Part shown: one piece after another, positions 48,022 to 58,550 of the stretch
How positions within the stretch are numbered: the first letter of the stretch is position 1
How the letters are laid out: every line of letters starts with the position of its first letter
NCBI GenBank assembly: GCA_003963075.1
Contig: RXJV01000071.1
Location: 1 to 58,881 of the forward strand
DNA: 58,881 nt
Source of the DNA: Burkholderiales bacterium
GTDB taxonomy: Bacteria; Pseudomonadota; Gammaproteobacteria; Burkholderiales; Burkholderiaceae_C
Direction: 5' to 3'
Program-made: the position numbers and the translations under genes
Notes under the pieces: generated by a model
Seen by the model: only the letters and a program-made list of their open reading frames with translations
Told to the model about the DNA's origin: nothing
The model's database searches: none

Positions 48022-49058
48022 GGCGTGAGTGTCACCGTGACGTTGACGCGGCCGTCGGCAGCCTCGATGCGGCAGTCGGCCCCGGGGCCGCCGGCGCGCT
48101 GCAGCCGCTCGCGCAGGTGGGCCAGGCCCAGGCCGGTGCTGTCTGACGAGCCGGGCTGCCACTGCCCCGGGTTGCTGACCGTCAGCGTGAGCTGGGCGCC
48201 GTCACGCCGCAGCGTGATGCCCACCTCGCCGCCGCCCGGGGTGCGGGCGATGCCGTGCTTGATCGCGTTTTCCACCAGCAGCTGCAGCAGCATCGGCGGC
48301 ACGCTGGCGCCCGCAGTGGCCGGGTCCACCTGCCAGGCCACGCGCAGCCGCTCCTCGTGGTGCAGCTGCTCCAGCGCGATGTAATCGCGCACCACGGCCA
48401 GCTCGTCGGCCAGCGGTACGCGCTCCTTGGCACTGTGCTGCAGCGTGTGGCGCAGGGTGTTGGACAGGCGGCTGAGCATCTCGCGGGCGCGGGCCGGGTC
48501 TTCGTTGATCAGCGCCCGCAGGTTGTTCAGCGCGTTGAACAGAAAGTGCGGGTTGATCTGGGCCCGAAGCACCTGCAGCTCCAGCTCGCGGGCCGCGGCC
48601 TCGGCCTGCCACTTGGCGATCTCGCCCTGGCGCCAGCGCTGCAGTGCCTTCACCCCCAGCCAGACGGCCATCCACAGCCACAGCAGGATGGCGGTGTTGA
48701 GCGCGTAGGCGAGCAACACGCCCAGGCCCTGCGGGGTGCCGGCGGGAAAGACGAGCAGGCCCAGCAGCAAGCCCACGGTGTTGATGCCGTGGAGCGCGAC
48801 TTGCACCGCCACAGCGGCCAGTGGCGGCAGCAGCGCCAGGCGCAAGGCCAGCGCCGAGCTGCTGCCTTCCAGCCATGCCTGGCGCAGGGCCAGGGCGCGC
48901 AGGCCCTCGCTGGCGACCCAGAGCAGCACAGCCAGGGCCAGCATCACGAAGATCAAGGAGCCGGTTAGCGCCTGGAAGTTGGCGATCATCCCCAGCGAGA
49001 CGATCGCATAGCCGCTCCACACCACCGCCTGCAGCGCGGCGCGCCGGCGCATCGTCAT
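48018..49058 (-). CDS. LytS-family sensor histidine kinase
   Basis: The 346-residue inner-membrane kinase has four to five hydrophobic helices (residues 10-135). A His-kinase domain follows with H171 in RAQINPHFLFNALNNLRAL, and then an HATPase domain (LLQLLVENAIKHGIARTPGGGEV, STGLGLAHLRERLQRAGG). This is the LytS/YehU type, which pairs with LytTR regulators, exactly as found here. It overlaps the regulator start by four bases. The signal is unknown; no extra sensory domain is visible outside the membrane helices. Confidence 0.9.
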   Translation of the reverse strand: MTMRRRAALQAVVWSGYAIVSLGMIANFQALTGSLIFVMLALAVLLWVASEGLRALALRQAWLEGSSSALALRLALLPPLAAVAVQVALHGINTVGLLLGLLVFPAGTPQGLGVLLAYALNTAILLWLWMAVWLGVKALQRWRQGEIAKWQAEAAARELELQVLRAQINPHFLFNALNNLRALINEDPARAREMLSRLSNTLRHTLQHSAKERVPLADELAVVRDYIALEQLHHEERLRVAWQVDPATAGASVPPMLLQLLVENAIKHGIARTPGGGEVGITLRRDGAQLTLTVSNPGQWQPGSSDSTGLGLAHLRERLQRAGGPGADCRIEAADGRVNVTVTLTP

Positions 49059-49076
49059 CGCATCAGCCTCCCAGGT

Positions 49077-49979
49077 TCAGGGGGTGGCCAGGAAGCCCTT
49101 GACCTCGCCCACCAGCCACGCGGCATCGTCCCACATCAGGAAGTGGTAGCCGCGCTGGCTCATGGACAGCTTGACGCCTTGAAGGCCCGCGTACTGCGCC
49201 TCGAAGATCTTCTTGGTGCTCTCCAGCGTCGAGCCCATGGGCTCGTAGGCGGCCCAGGCACCGAGCACGAGCGTGGGCGCGGTGATACGCGGCAGCAGCG
49301 GGCGCAGGTCGTCGCCCCAGAGCTCGGACATGGCCTGGGCCGAGGTCGCGCGGTCGCTGGCCAGGCTCCAGCCAGTCACGCGCTCACCATTGGCGGGGCT
49401 GCGGCTCATGCCCATGGCACCCTGACGAGCACCGGCCTCCCACTGTTCCTTGGTGGCGGCCAGCATCTGCTGGCGCATGCCGGCAGCGGCAGCCTTGGCG
49501 GCCTCGGGCGTCATGCCACGCAGGCCGCCGATGAAGGGCAGCGCATCGACGATGACGAGGCGGCCGATGCACGCGGGCTTGTCCGCCGCCATCTTCAATG
49601 CCAGGGCGCCGCCCAGGCTGTGGCCCATCACGACGGGCTTGTCGAGCCGGCGGTCGTCAAGGTAGGCCAGCAGCCGGTCGCGCATGCCGTCGAGAAAGGC
49701 CTCGGTCTCGATGGCCGGTGCGCCGGCAAACCCCGGCAGCTGCACGATATGGCATTGCACAGCCGGTTGCAGCGCAGCACAGGTCTCGGTCCAGGTGGCC
49801 GCAGCGCTGTTCAGGCCCGGAATCATCAGCACCGGCAGGCCCTGGCCGACGATCTCGACCCGCAGGCCGCGGAAGTCGATGGTCTCGGCCCGGCTGCTGC
49901 CGGACCACAGCGCGGTGGCGATGCCGACGGCAGCGGCAAACAGGCCGACCCAGCGGTTGCGGCAAAGGCGTTGAAACAT
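49077..49979 (-). CDS. Alpha/beta hydrolase, exported
   Basis: The 300-residue product starts at ATG 49979 (GGAGAACGCC before it), with a membrane or signal segment WVGLFAAAVGIATALWSGSSRA and cleavage near residue 31. The hydrolase core has LMIPGLNSAAATW (oxyanion region), nucleophile VVMGHSLGGALAL with Ser121, a later Asp in ITAPTLVLGAW and a His in QRGYHFLMWDD. A periplasmic esterase or lactonase-like role is plausible. It follows the kinase-regulator-phosphofructokinase operon by 18 bases on the same strand but is transcribed before it, so it may head that transcript. Confidence 0.8.
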   Translation of the reverse strand: MFQRLCRNRWVGLFAAAVGIATALWSGSSRAETIDFRGLRVEIVGQGLPVLMIPGLNSAAATWTETCAALQPAVQCHIVQLPGFAGAPAIETEAFLDGMRDRLLAYLDDRRLDKPVVMGHSLGGALALKMAADKPACIGRLVIVDALPFIGGLRGMTPEAAKAAAAGMRQQMLAATKEQWEAGARQGAMGMSRSPANGERVTGWSLASDRATSAQAMSELWGDDLRPLLPRITAPTLVLGAWAAYEPMGSTLESTKKIFEAQYAGLQGVKLSMSQRGYHFLMWDDAAWLVGEVKGFLATP

Positions 49980-50129
49980 GGCGTTCTCCATCGGGGGTTG
50001 GGATGGGCGCCATGATGCCGAGCCGCCCACGGCGGCGCGGCCCCGATGTGATGAACGGCGATCGACCGGGCCGAGCGGCGCTGAACGGCGCTGAACGCCG
50101 ATCGCCGCCCGCGGCGCGACGGGCGCGGG

Positions 50130-50837
50130 CTACTTCAGCCGCTGCGCCCAGTAGACCAGCACCTCGGTTTGAGGCTCGATGTCGGTCGAGCTGTAGGTGT
50201 AGGTGGGTACCACATTGATCGCGTCCAGCGTCGGCAGGCCCGAGATGATGCGGCCGAACACCGTGTAGCCGGGGTTGGCGGCGCTTTGGTAGTCGAGGCT
50301 GGTGTTGTCTCGCACATTGAAGAAGAACTGGCTGGTGGCCGAGTCAGGGTCGCCGCGGCGGGCCATCGCGAGGGTGCCGCGCAGGTTGGACAGACCGTTA
50401 TTGCTCTCCAGCTTGAGCGGCGCGTACAGCGGCGTCTTGGCCACCATCCCCGGCGCATAGCCACCCCCCTGGATGACGAAGTCGCGGTCCACGCGGTGGA
50501 TCAGCGTGTTGGTGTAGAAGCCCGCAGCGACATAGTTGTAGAAGTTGGCCACGGTCTGCGGGGCATAGCTGTCGTAGAGCTCAACGACGATTTCGCCGCT
50601 GCTGGTCAGCATGCAGACCGTGCCCCATGGGCTGGCCGCCGACGCCGCCAGGCCCGCCGGGCTGCACGACAGCGTGGTTGGGCTCGGGTTGGGGTTGGGT
50701 CGCGGGTACTGGACACCACCGCCACTGCCGCCACCACCGACGACCTGGACCTCGGCACCACCGCCACAGGCGCTCAGCAGGGCGGCGGCGCCCAGGGCGA
50801 GAAAGAGGCTGGCAAGGCGAAGCGGCGGCGGGCGCAT
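50130..50837 (-). CDS. Cyclophilin-type peptidyl-prolyl isomerase lipoprotein
   Basis: The 235-residue product starts at ATG 50837, after AGGAG. It has a lipoprotein signal (lipobox LSAC, Cys24) and a Gly/Pro/Asn-rich linker (GGGGSGGG and PRPNPNPSP). A cyclophilin domain follows with GEIVVELYDSYAPQTVANFYNYVAAGFYTNTLIHRVDRDFVIQGGGYAPG and MARRGDPDSATSQFFFNVRDN. The conserved active-site Arg and Gln are in HRVDRDFVIQGG, and the Phe in SQFFFNV. It probably assists folding in the envelope. Adjacent genes do not suggest a client. Confidence 0.88.
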   Translation of the reverse strand: MRPPPLRLASLFLALGAAALLSACGGGAEVQVVGGGGSGGGVQYPRPNPNPSPTTLSCSPAGLAASAASPWGTVCMLTSSGEIVVELYDSYAPQTVANFYNYVAAGFYTNTLIHRVDRDFVIQGGGYAPGMVAKTPLYAPLKLESNNGLSNLRGTLAMARRGDPDSATSQFFFNVRDNTSLDYQSAANPGYTVFGRIISGLPTLDAINVVPTYTYSSTDIEPQTEVLVYWAQRLK

Positions 50838-50950
50838 GAAGACTCCTGACAAGGCGCGATGGCGGATCAACGCCGCCGGCGGCGCCTTGTTGACGGCGCT
50901 TACATGCGTTTACCTGCACCGCCGGGCGCCCGCGGCGGCGCCCAGGCGGT

Positions 50951-53137
50951 TCAGGGCTTCACCACCAGGCCGCGGCGCTGCGCGAGCGGTTCGATGCGCG
51001 GCTCATGACCCACCAGCTTCGCGAACAGCGTCATCGCGTCCTCGCTGCCGCCGCGCGAGAGCAGGCCGCGCCGCAGGCGGTCGCCGTTGGCGCGCCGCAG
51101 GCCGCCCTCGGCCTTCAGCCATTCGACGGTATTGGCGTCGAGCACTTCGCTCCAGATGTAGGCGTAGTAGCCGGCGGAGTAGTCGCCCATCATGTGGCTG
51201 AAATAGGGGCTGCGGTAGCGCGGCGGCACCGGCGCGAAGTCGACGCCTTCCTCCTTGAGCAGGCGGGCTTCGGTGTCGAGCACCGGCGTGGCCGACGCCG
51301 CGGCCGCGGCACCCTCGCGCAGATGCCAGCGCAGGTCGAGCAGGGCGGCGCTGAGGTATTCGGTGGTCGCAAAACCCTGGTTGAACTGCTGCGCGGCCAG
51401 CACCTTGTCGAGCAGTTCACGCGGCATCGCCTCGCCCGTGCGGTAGTGACGGGCGTAGTTGGCCAGCACGGTCGGCCAGCTCGCCCAGACCTCGTTCACC
51501 TGGGACGGGTACTCGACGAAGTCGGTCGGCGTCTGGGCGCCCGCGAAGCTCGGGTAGCGCACCTGCGAGAACATGCCGTGCAGCGCATGGCCAAACTCGT
51601 GGAACAGGGTGCGGACTTCGTCCCAGGTCAGCAGCGTCGCCTCGCCGGCCGGCGGCTTGGGGATGTTGAGATGGTTGGCCACCACCGGCCGAGTGCGCTC
51701 ATAGGGGTTCTGCGACACGTATTCGTTCATCCACGCGCCGCCCTGCTTGCTCGGGCGGGCATAGAGGTCGGCGATGAAGATCGCCAGCTGGCGACCGTTG
51801 GCATCGAAGACGTCGTAGGTGCGCACATCGGGCTGGTAGACCGGCAGGTCGGTGCGGCGCTTGAAGCGCAGGCCGTAGAGCTGGTTGGCCGCAAAGAAGA
51901 CCCCCTTCTCCAGCACGCTGTCGAGTTCGAGATAGGGCTTGATCTGGCTTTCATCGAAGCCATACCGGGTGGCACGCAGCTTCTCCGCATAGAAGCTCCA
52001 GTCCCAGGGCGCCAGCGCAAAGCTCGGCGCGCCCTGCGCCGCCTGGTCGCGGTCGATCAGGGCCTGCAGCTCGGCGGCCTCGCGCCGGGCCGAGGCCACG
52101 GCCGCCGGCGCGAGCTGGCGCAACATCGCGATGGCGGCAGCCGGCGTCTTGGCGGTGCCCTCCTCGATCTGGAAGCTTGCGTGGTCCACATAGCCCAGCA
52201 GCTCGGCGCGCTCCTGGCGCAGCGCGACGGTGCGCGCCACCAGCCGGGTCGTGTCGAAGGCATTGCCGCGGCTGCCGCGCGCGACCGAGGCGCGATGCAG
52301 GCGCTCGCGCAACGAGCGCTGGCTGAGCACCGCCTCATAGGGCTGGCCCGTGGTGTTGAGCAAGGCGATGCGGTACTTGCCGTCGAGCCCGGCCTCCTTG
52401 GCGGCCGCCGCCGCGGCCTGGATCTGGTCTGGCGTCAGACCGGCCAGCTCCTGCACGTTGTCGACCACCACGGCCGAGTCATTGACCTCGGCGAGGGTGC
52501 GCTGCTGGTAGTCGGCATCGATGGACGCGAGCTCGGCATTGATGGCCTGCACGCGGGCCTGCGCCTCGGGCTTGAGCCGCGCCCCGGCGCGCACCATGCT
52601 GCGCCAGTAGCGCTCAATGAGGCGGCGCGCCTCGGGGTTGGGCGCTGCCTGCTGGCGGTTCTGGTAGAGCGCGTCGATGCGCGCAAACAGCTTGGGGTTC
52701 TGCAGGATGGCGTCGCGCTGGGCGGCGAGGCGCGGCGCGTAGTCGGTGCGCAGTTGCAGCCTTGCCGGGTTGGCGTCTGCGGCGAGCAGATTGAACAGCA
52801 GCGTCGTCGTGCGTGCCAGCAGGCGTCCGCTCTTCTCCAGGGCCTCCACCGTGTTGGCAAAGCTCGGGGCGGCGCGGTTGGCGGCGATGGCCTCGACCTC
52901 CGCCAGCTCCTCGGCCATGCCGCGGTCAAGCGCCGGCGCGAAATGCTCGTCACGGACCTTGTCGAAGGCAGGGAAGCGCAGCGGCAGCGGGCTGGGCGTG
53001 AGCAGCGGGTTGGCGGCGGCCGGGGCCGGAGCGGCCTGCGCCAGCATCACGCCGGCCAGGCCGGGTGCCAGCAGCCACCAGCGGCAGGCGCGAGCCAGGG
53101 TTTGCCGCAGCGGCAGATGAGGAGTGGCAGATGTCAT
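50951..53137 (-). CDS. M3-family metallopeptidase (oligopeptidase A/Dcp type), exported
   Basis: The 728-residue zinc peptidase has HEFGHALHGM at about 513-522, where the two His and a Glu downstream bind zinc and Glu514 is catalytic. A signal peptide (about LARACRWWLLAPGLAGVMLAQAAPAPAAA) points to a periplasmic location. The start was set at ATG 53137 (MTSATPHLPL), which fits the signal better than an earlier ATG at 53176. Family members trim short peptides. The N-terminal helical domain (LPLRFPAFDKVRDEHFAPALDRGMAEEL) is also typical. It stands alone on the minus strand before panC. Confidence 0.88.
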   Translation of the reverse strand: MTSATPHLPLRQTLARACRWWLLAPGLAGVMLAQAAPAPAAANPLLTPSPLPLRFPAFDKVRDEHFAPALDRGMAEELAEVEAIAANRAAPSFANTVEALEKSGRLLARTTTLLFNLLAADANPARLQLRTDYAPRLAAQRDAILQNPKLFARIDALYQNRQQAAPNPEARRLIERYWRSMVRAGARLKPEAQARVQAINAELASIDADYQQRTLAEVNDSAVVVDNVQELAGLTPDQIQAAAAAAKEAGLDGKYRIALLNTTGQPYEAVLSQRSLRERLHRASVARGSRGNAFDTTRLVARTVALRQERAELLGYVDHASFQIEEGTAKTPAAAIAMLRQLAPAAVASARREAAELQALIDRDQAAQGAPSFALAPWDWSFYAEKLRATRYGFDESQIKPYLELDSVLEKGVFFAANQLYGLRFKRRTDLPVYQPDVRTYDVFDANGRQLAIFIADLYARPSKQGGAWMNEYVSQNPYERTRPVVANHLNIPKPPAGEATLLTWDEVRTLFHEFGHALHGMFSQVRYPSFAGAQTPTDFVEYPSQVNEVWASWPTVLANYARHYRTGEAMPRELLDKVLAAQQFNQGFATTEYLSAALLDLRWHLREGAAAAASATPVLDTEARLLKEEGVDFAPVPPRYRSPYFSHMMGDYSAGYYAYIWSEVLDANTVEWLKAEGGLRRANGDRLRRGLLSRGGSEDAMTLFAKLVGHEPRIEPLAQRRGLVVKP

Positions 53138-53229
53138 TGCGTCAGGGTGCCCTCGTGGGGCCTCTCGAATGGCCAAGAAGGCGCAAGCCTAACGCGTCGC
53201 GCGGCCGCGCCGCCGGACATCGGCCCGGC

Positions 53230-54872
<1,643 letters not shown>

Positions 54873-54979
54873 GGTGACCTCTCAATGAAATACGGTGCCG
54901 GCCAGGGAAAACCCTGGGGCCTCCTCCGGAGCGGGCGCAGTGTAGCGTTCGAGTCCCTGCCAGAGAGAGCCCCGCCACC

Positions 54980-55900
54980 ATGACCCTGACCGAGTTGCGC
55001 TACATCGTCGCCGTGGCCCGCGAGCGCCATTTCGGCCGCGCGGCCGAGGCCTGCTTCGTGTCCCAGCCGACCTTGTCGGTGGCGATCAAGAAGCTCGAAG
55101 AGGAGCTGGACCTGAAGATCTTCGAGCGCGGCGGCAGCGAGGTCACGGTCACGCCGCTGGGCGAGGAGATCGTGCGCCAGGCGCAGTCCGTGCTCGACCA
55201 GGCCGGCGCGATCAAGGAGATCGCCAAGCGCGGCAAGGACCCGCTGGCCGGTGCGCTGCGCTTCGGCCTGATCTACACCATCGGTCCTTACCTGCTGCCC
55301 GAACTGGTGCGCCACACCATCAACCTCTACCCGCAGATGCCGCTGATGCTGCAGGAGAACTTCACCGTGAAGCTGCTGGAGATGCTGCGCACCGGCGAGC
55401 TGGACTGCGCCATCATGGCCGAGCCCTTTCCCGACGCAGGGCTGGCGATCGCGCCGCTGTACGACGAGCCCTTCGTGGTCGCGCTGCCGGCCACGCACCC
55501 GCTGGCGCGGCGCGAGTCCATCAGCGCCGAAGAGCTCAAGCGCGAGACTATGCTGCTGCTGGGCACCGGCCACTGCTTTCGCGACCATGTGCTGGAGGTC
55601 TGCCCCGAGTTCGCGCGCTTCTCCAGCGACGCGGAGGGCATCCGGCGCAGCTTCGAGGGTTCGTCGCTGGAAACCATCAAGCACATGGTCGCGTCGGGCA
55701 TGGGCGTGACGGTCGTGCCGCAGCTGTCGGTGCCGTACGAGCCCGCGCCCCACCTGGCCTTCGTGCCCTTTGCGGAACCGATCCCGACGCGCCGAGTCGT
55801 GCTGGCCTGGCGGCGCAGCTTCACGCGCTACGAGGCGGTTGCCGCGCTGCGCAACGCGATCTATGCCTGCGAGCTGGAGGGCGTCACACGGCTGAGCTGA
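54980..55900 (+). CDS. oxyR: Hydrogen-peroxide-inducible regulator OxyR
   Basis: The 306-residue LysR-type regulator has an N-terminal helix-turn-helix (MTLTELRYIVAVARERHFGRAAEACFVSQPTLSVAIKKLEEEL). Two redox cysteines lie exactly at C199 and C208 in GTGHCFRDHVLEVCPEF, the E. coli numbering. They form a disulfide upon oxidation by peroxide and activate catalase and other defence genes. The promoter region is shared with panB and is only 107 bases long. No catalase gene is adjacent. Confidence 0.95.
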   Translation: MTLTELRYIVAVARERHFGRAAEACFVSQPTLSVAIKKLEEELDLKIFERGGSEVTVTPLGEEIVRQAQSVLDQAGAIKEIAKRGKDPLAGALRFGLIYTIGPYLLPELVRHTINLYPQMPLMLQENFTVKLLEMLRTGELDCAIMAEPFPDAGLAIAPLYDEPFVVALPATHPLARRESISAEELKRETMLLLGTGHCFRDHVLEVCPEFARFSSDAEGIRRSFEGSSLETIKHMVASGMGVTVVPQLSVPYEPAPHLAFVPFAEPIPTRRVVLAWRRSFTRYEAVAALRNAIYACELEGVTRLS

Positions 55901-55909
55901 GCCGGGCCG

Positions 55910-56893
55910 TCAATCCGGCAGCGGCTCGTTGCCGAACACGGTGCGCCGCGCCACCGGCAGCCACTCGTCGACGTTCTGGCCGGTGGCAATCAGCACTGGC
56001 ACCAGGATCTGCTTGGGCGGCGTCTGCCCGCCACGGCCCTTCAACAGCGCCTCGGCTGCCTGCGTGCCCATCAGAAAGGGCTGCTGCATGCCCACGGCGA
56101 CCAGGGCCCGGCTGCGCAGCAGCGGGACGAATTCCGGGATGCCATCGAAGGAACCCACCACCAGCTCCTGGCTGCGACGCATGGCCTTGATGGCCTGCAG
56201 CGCGCCGAGCGTGGGCTTGTCGACCTCGACGAACAGCCCGCGCAGCTTCGGGAAGCGGTTCAGCAGGTCGCGCACGAAACCCTCGGTTTCCTCGATGGTG
56301 TAGCTGCGCATCTGGTGGATCGCGACTTCCTTGCCGAAGCCGGCCTCCTTCATCGCATCGCGAAAGCCGTTGGTGCGGTCCTGGCCGTTCTTGCGGTCCA
56401 GTGCGATGGTGCACATCGCGTAGTCGCCGCCCGTCCAGCCCCGTTCCTTCATGGCCGTGGCCACCGCCTGGCCCACGCCGAAGGCGCCGAAATAGTTGTC
56501 CGACTTGACGTAGGACAGGTAGCTACCGCCCGCGGTGCCGATGTCGGCCACCACGGCCGGCACCCGCGCCGCCTCGCACTGGTCCAGCACGTCGACGGCC
56601 GATCGGCTGCTGGTGGGTGAAATCACCAGCCCGGCGGCGCCGCGGGCCAGCACTTCCTTGGCATTGGCAAGCTGGCGCTGGTCGTCGTTGCGGCTGTCCA
56701 ACGCCGTGAAACGAAGGCCCTGCGCCTCCGCGATGGTCTTCACGCCCAGGCTCAGCGTGCGCCAGAAGGGCAGGTCCAGCCCCGGCGTGAGGTAGGCGAT
56801 CGGGCCAGGCTGCTGGGCACCACTTCCGCCTGACCAACCGGCCAGCAAGGCCAGCAGGGCATGGCGACGGCCGCTGTCAACGGGCATGCTCAT
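55910..56893 (-). CDS. Sugar-type (ribose-binding family) substrate-binding protein
   Basis: The 327-residue periplasmic protein starts at ATG 56893 (GGAGACGG before it), with a short signal ending near GSGAQQ. It then shows the Peripla_BP_4 pattern: PIAYLTPGLDLPFWRTLSLGVKTIAEAQGL, LVISPTSSRSAVDVLDQCEAARVPAVVADIGTAGG and a C-terminal VVGSFDGIPEFVPLLRSRALVAVGMQQPFLMGTQAAEALL. No ABC permease or ATPase follows. Its 5' end overlaps the stop of a histidine kinase gene on the same strand by 17 bases, so it is likely a periplasmic sensor protein for that kinase. The ligand is unknown. Confidence 0.85.
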   Translation of the reverse strand: MSMPVDSGRRHALLALLAGWSGGSGAQQPGPIAYLTPGLDLPFWRTLSLGVKTIAEAQGLRFTALDSRNDDQRQLANAKEVLARGAAGLVISPTSSRSAVDVLDQCEAARVPAVVADIGTAGGSYLSYVKSDNYFGAFGVGQAVATAMKERGWTGGDYAMCTIALDRKNGQDRTNGFRDAMKEAGFGKEVAIHQMRSYTIEETEGFVRDLLNRFPKLRGLFVEVDKPTLGALQAIKAMRRSQELVVGSFDGIPEFVPLLRSRALVAVGMQQPFLMGTQAAEALLKGRGGQTPPKQILVPVLIATGQNVDEWLPVARRTVFGNEPLPD

Positions 56894-58550
56894 CCGTCTC
56901 CTCACTTCGTTGAGGTTGCAGATCTGGAACACGGCGGGGCAAGACCAGAGCCACCGTGGTGCCCGCACCCGGCGAGCTCGTGAGCCGGATCTTGCCACCG
57001 AGCACCGCCGTCGTGATGTTGAAGCAGATGTGCAAGCCGAGGCCGCTGCCGCCGCGGCCCATGCGGGTGGTGAAGAAGGGGTCGAAGACCCGGCCCTGAT
57101 GCTCCGGCAGAACGCCGACGCCGTTGTCGCGGACGACGATCTGCACATGCCCGGCATCGAGCCCCTGGGCCTCGACCCAGATGCGCGGGTCGGCCCGCCC
57201 TTCGAAACCATGCAGCAGCGCGTTCTGCACCAGGTTGGTCAGTACCTGGCCCAGGGGGCCGGGGAAACTGTCCATGACCAGGCCCGTGGCCGCAGTCACG
57301 TCCAGCTGGCATTTGGCCTTGCTCAGCGAGGGCTGCAGCGTCAGGCAGATTTCGTGGATCACCTGGTCAAGCTGGAACTGGCGCCGCTGCGAGCTTTGCC
57401 GGTCCACCGCCACCTGCTTGAAGCTGGAGATCAGATCCGCGGCGCGGTGGAGGTTGCGCTGCACCAGCTCGGCCGCCGCGGCCATCTCGTCGAGCTGGTC
57501 GGACAGGGCCTTGCGGGTAATGCCCTGCTCGACGCAGTGGCGCAGTCGCTCGCTCGCATCGGACACCGTGCTGGCCGCGAGCAGGCTGTTGCCGATCGGC
57601 GTGTTGAGTTCATGGGCCACGCCGGCCACCATCGCGCCGAGCGCGGCCAGCTTCTCGCTGGAGACCAGCTCGTCTTTGGCCGCGCTGAGTTGATCGACGG
57701 TGTGGCGTAGTTCGGCATTGGCCTGCTGCAGGGCCTGCTCACGGTCGATCAGCGTGAGGCGCATCTGGTCCATGTCATGCAGCAGGCTGTAGTCATCGTC
57801 GGCACGCCGTTCGACCCTGCATCCCAGTTCACCGGCGGCAATGCGGCGCGCGATCCGGGCCGCATAGTCCGGCTCACCGCCAAGGCTGCGCAGCACCGAG
57901 CGCGTCAGCATCCAGGTCACGCCGAGGCTCAGCAGCACGGCCACTGCGGCAGCCGAATACACCAGCCGGCGCGCGCCCGCATGCCGGGCCTCCACCTCCT
58001 GGCTGGCCACGAGCATGCGCGCGCCGTGCAGCCGGTTGAGCTGATCCAGCAGCCGGAAGTAGTCCTCCTGGTAGCCGTTGATGTCCACCACCAGCAGGTT
58101 GCGCGCCGCACCCATGCGCTGCGCGCCGACGAGGCGCTTGAAGTCCTCCTGGTTGACCGCATAGGCCGAGTGCACGGTGAGGATCTTGTCCAGCAGGGCC
58201 CGGCTTTCGGGGTCCTGGGCCAGGGCGACCAGCCGGTTGAGTGCCTGCTCCATGCGCCGCTGCGCCGCCTCGATCTCGTCAAGCGGCGGCACCGGCGCAT
58301 CCTGCTCCGCCAGGATGAGCACATTGCGCATCGCGCGTGCCACGACCCCGAGCTCGATGGTGATCTCGTGCACCAGCGCGGTCTTGGGATATTGGCGCTG
58401 CAGCGCATCGGCCGTGGTGTCGCTCAGGGCTTGCAGCCGGAACTCCATCACCATGCTCAGGCCGATCAGCAGGGCGATGACAGCCCCATAGCCCAGGCCC
58501 AGGCGATGCGCCAGCCGAAGATGCCGCCACCAGCTGAGGGCCTTCAACAC
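56877..58550 (-). CDS. Sensor histidine kinase paired with a sugar-type binding protein
   Basis: The product of about 557 residues (start at GTG 58550; an earlier ATG at 58610 is possible) has two membrane helices: GLGYGAVIALLIGLSMVMEF and a second near VYSAAAVAVLLSLGVTWML. A periplasmic helical region, a HAMP-like part and a coiled segment lie between and after them. HisKA follows with H313 in GAMVAGVAHELNTPIGNSLLAAST, and the HATPase with VLTNLVQNALLHGFEG and DNGVGVLPEHQGRVFDPFFTT, GSGLGLHICFNITTAVLGG. It overlaps the binding-protein gene by 17 bases, forming a two-gene sensory unit. No response regulator is adjacent in the window. Confidence 0.85.
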   Translation of the reverse strand: MLKALSWWRHLRLAHRLGLGYGAVIALLIGLSMVMEFRLQALSDTTADALQRQYPKTALVHEITIELGVVARAMRNVLILAEQDAPVPPLDEIEAAQRRMEQALNRLVALAQDPESRALLDKILTVHSAYAVNQEDFKRLVGAQRMGAARNLLVVDINGYQEDYFRLLDQLNRLHGARMLVASQEVEARHAGARRLVYSAAAVAVLLSLGVTWMLTRSVLRSLGGEPDYAARIARRIAAGELGCRVERRADDDYSLLHDMDQMRLTLIDREQALQQANAELRHTVDQLSAAKDELVSSEKLAALGAMVAGVAHELNTPIGNSLLAASTVSDASERLRHCVEQGITRKALSDQLDEMAAAAELVQRNLHRAADLISSFKQVAVDRQSSQRRQFQLDQVIHEICLTLQPSLSKAKCQLDVTAATGLVMDSFPGPLGQVLTNLVQNALLHGFEGRADPRIWVEAQGLDAGHVQIVVRDNGVGVLPEHQGRVFDPFFTTRMGRGGSGLGLHICFNITTAVLGGKIRLTSSPGAGTTVALVLPRRVPDLQPQRSEETDEHAR

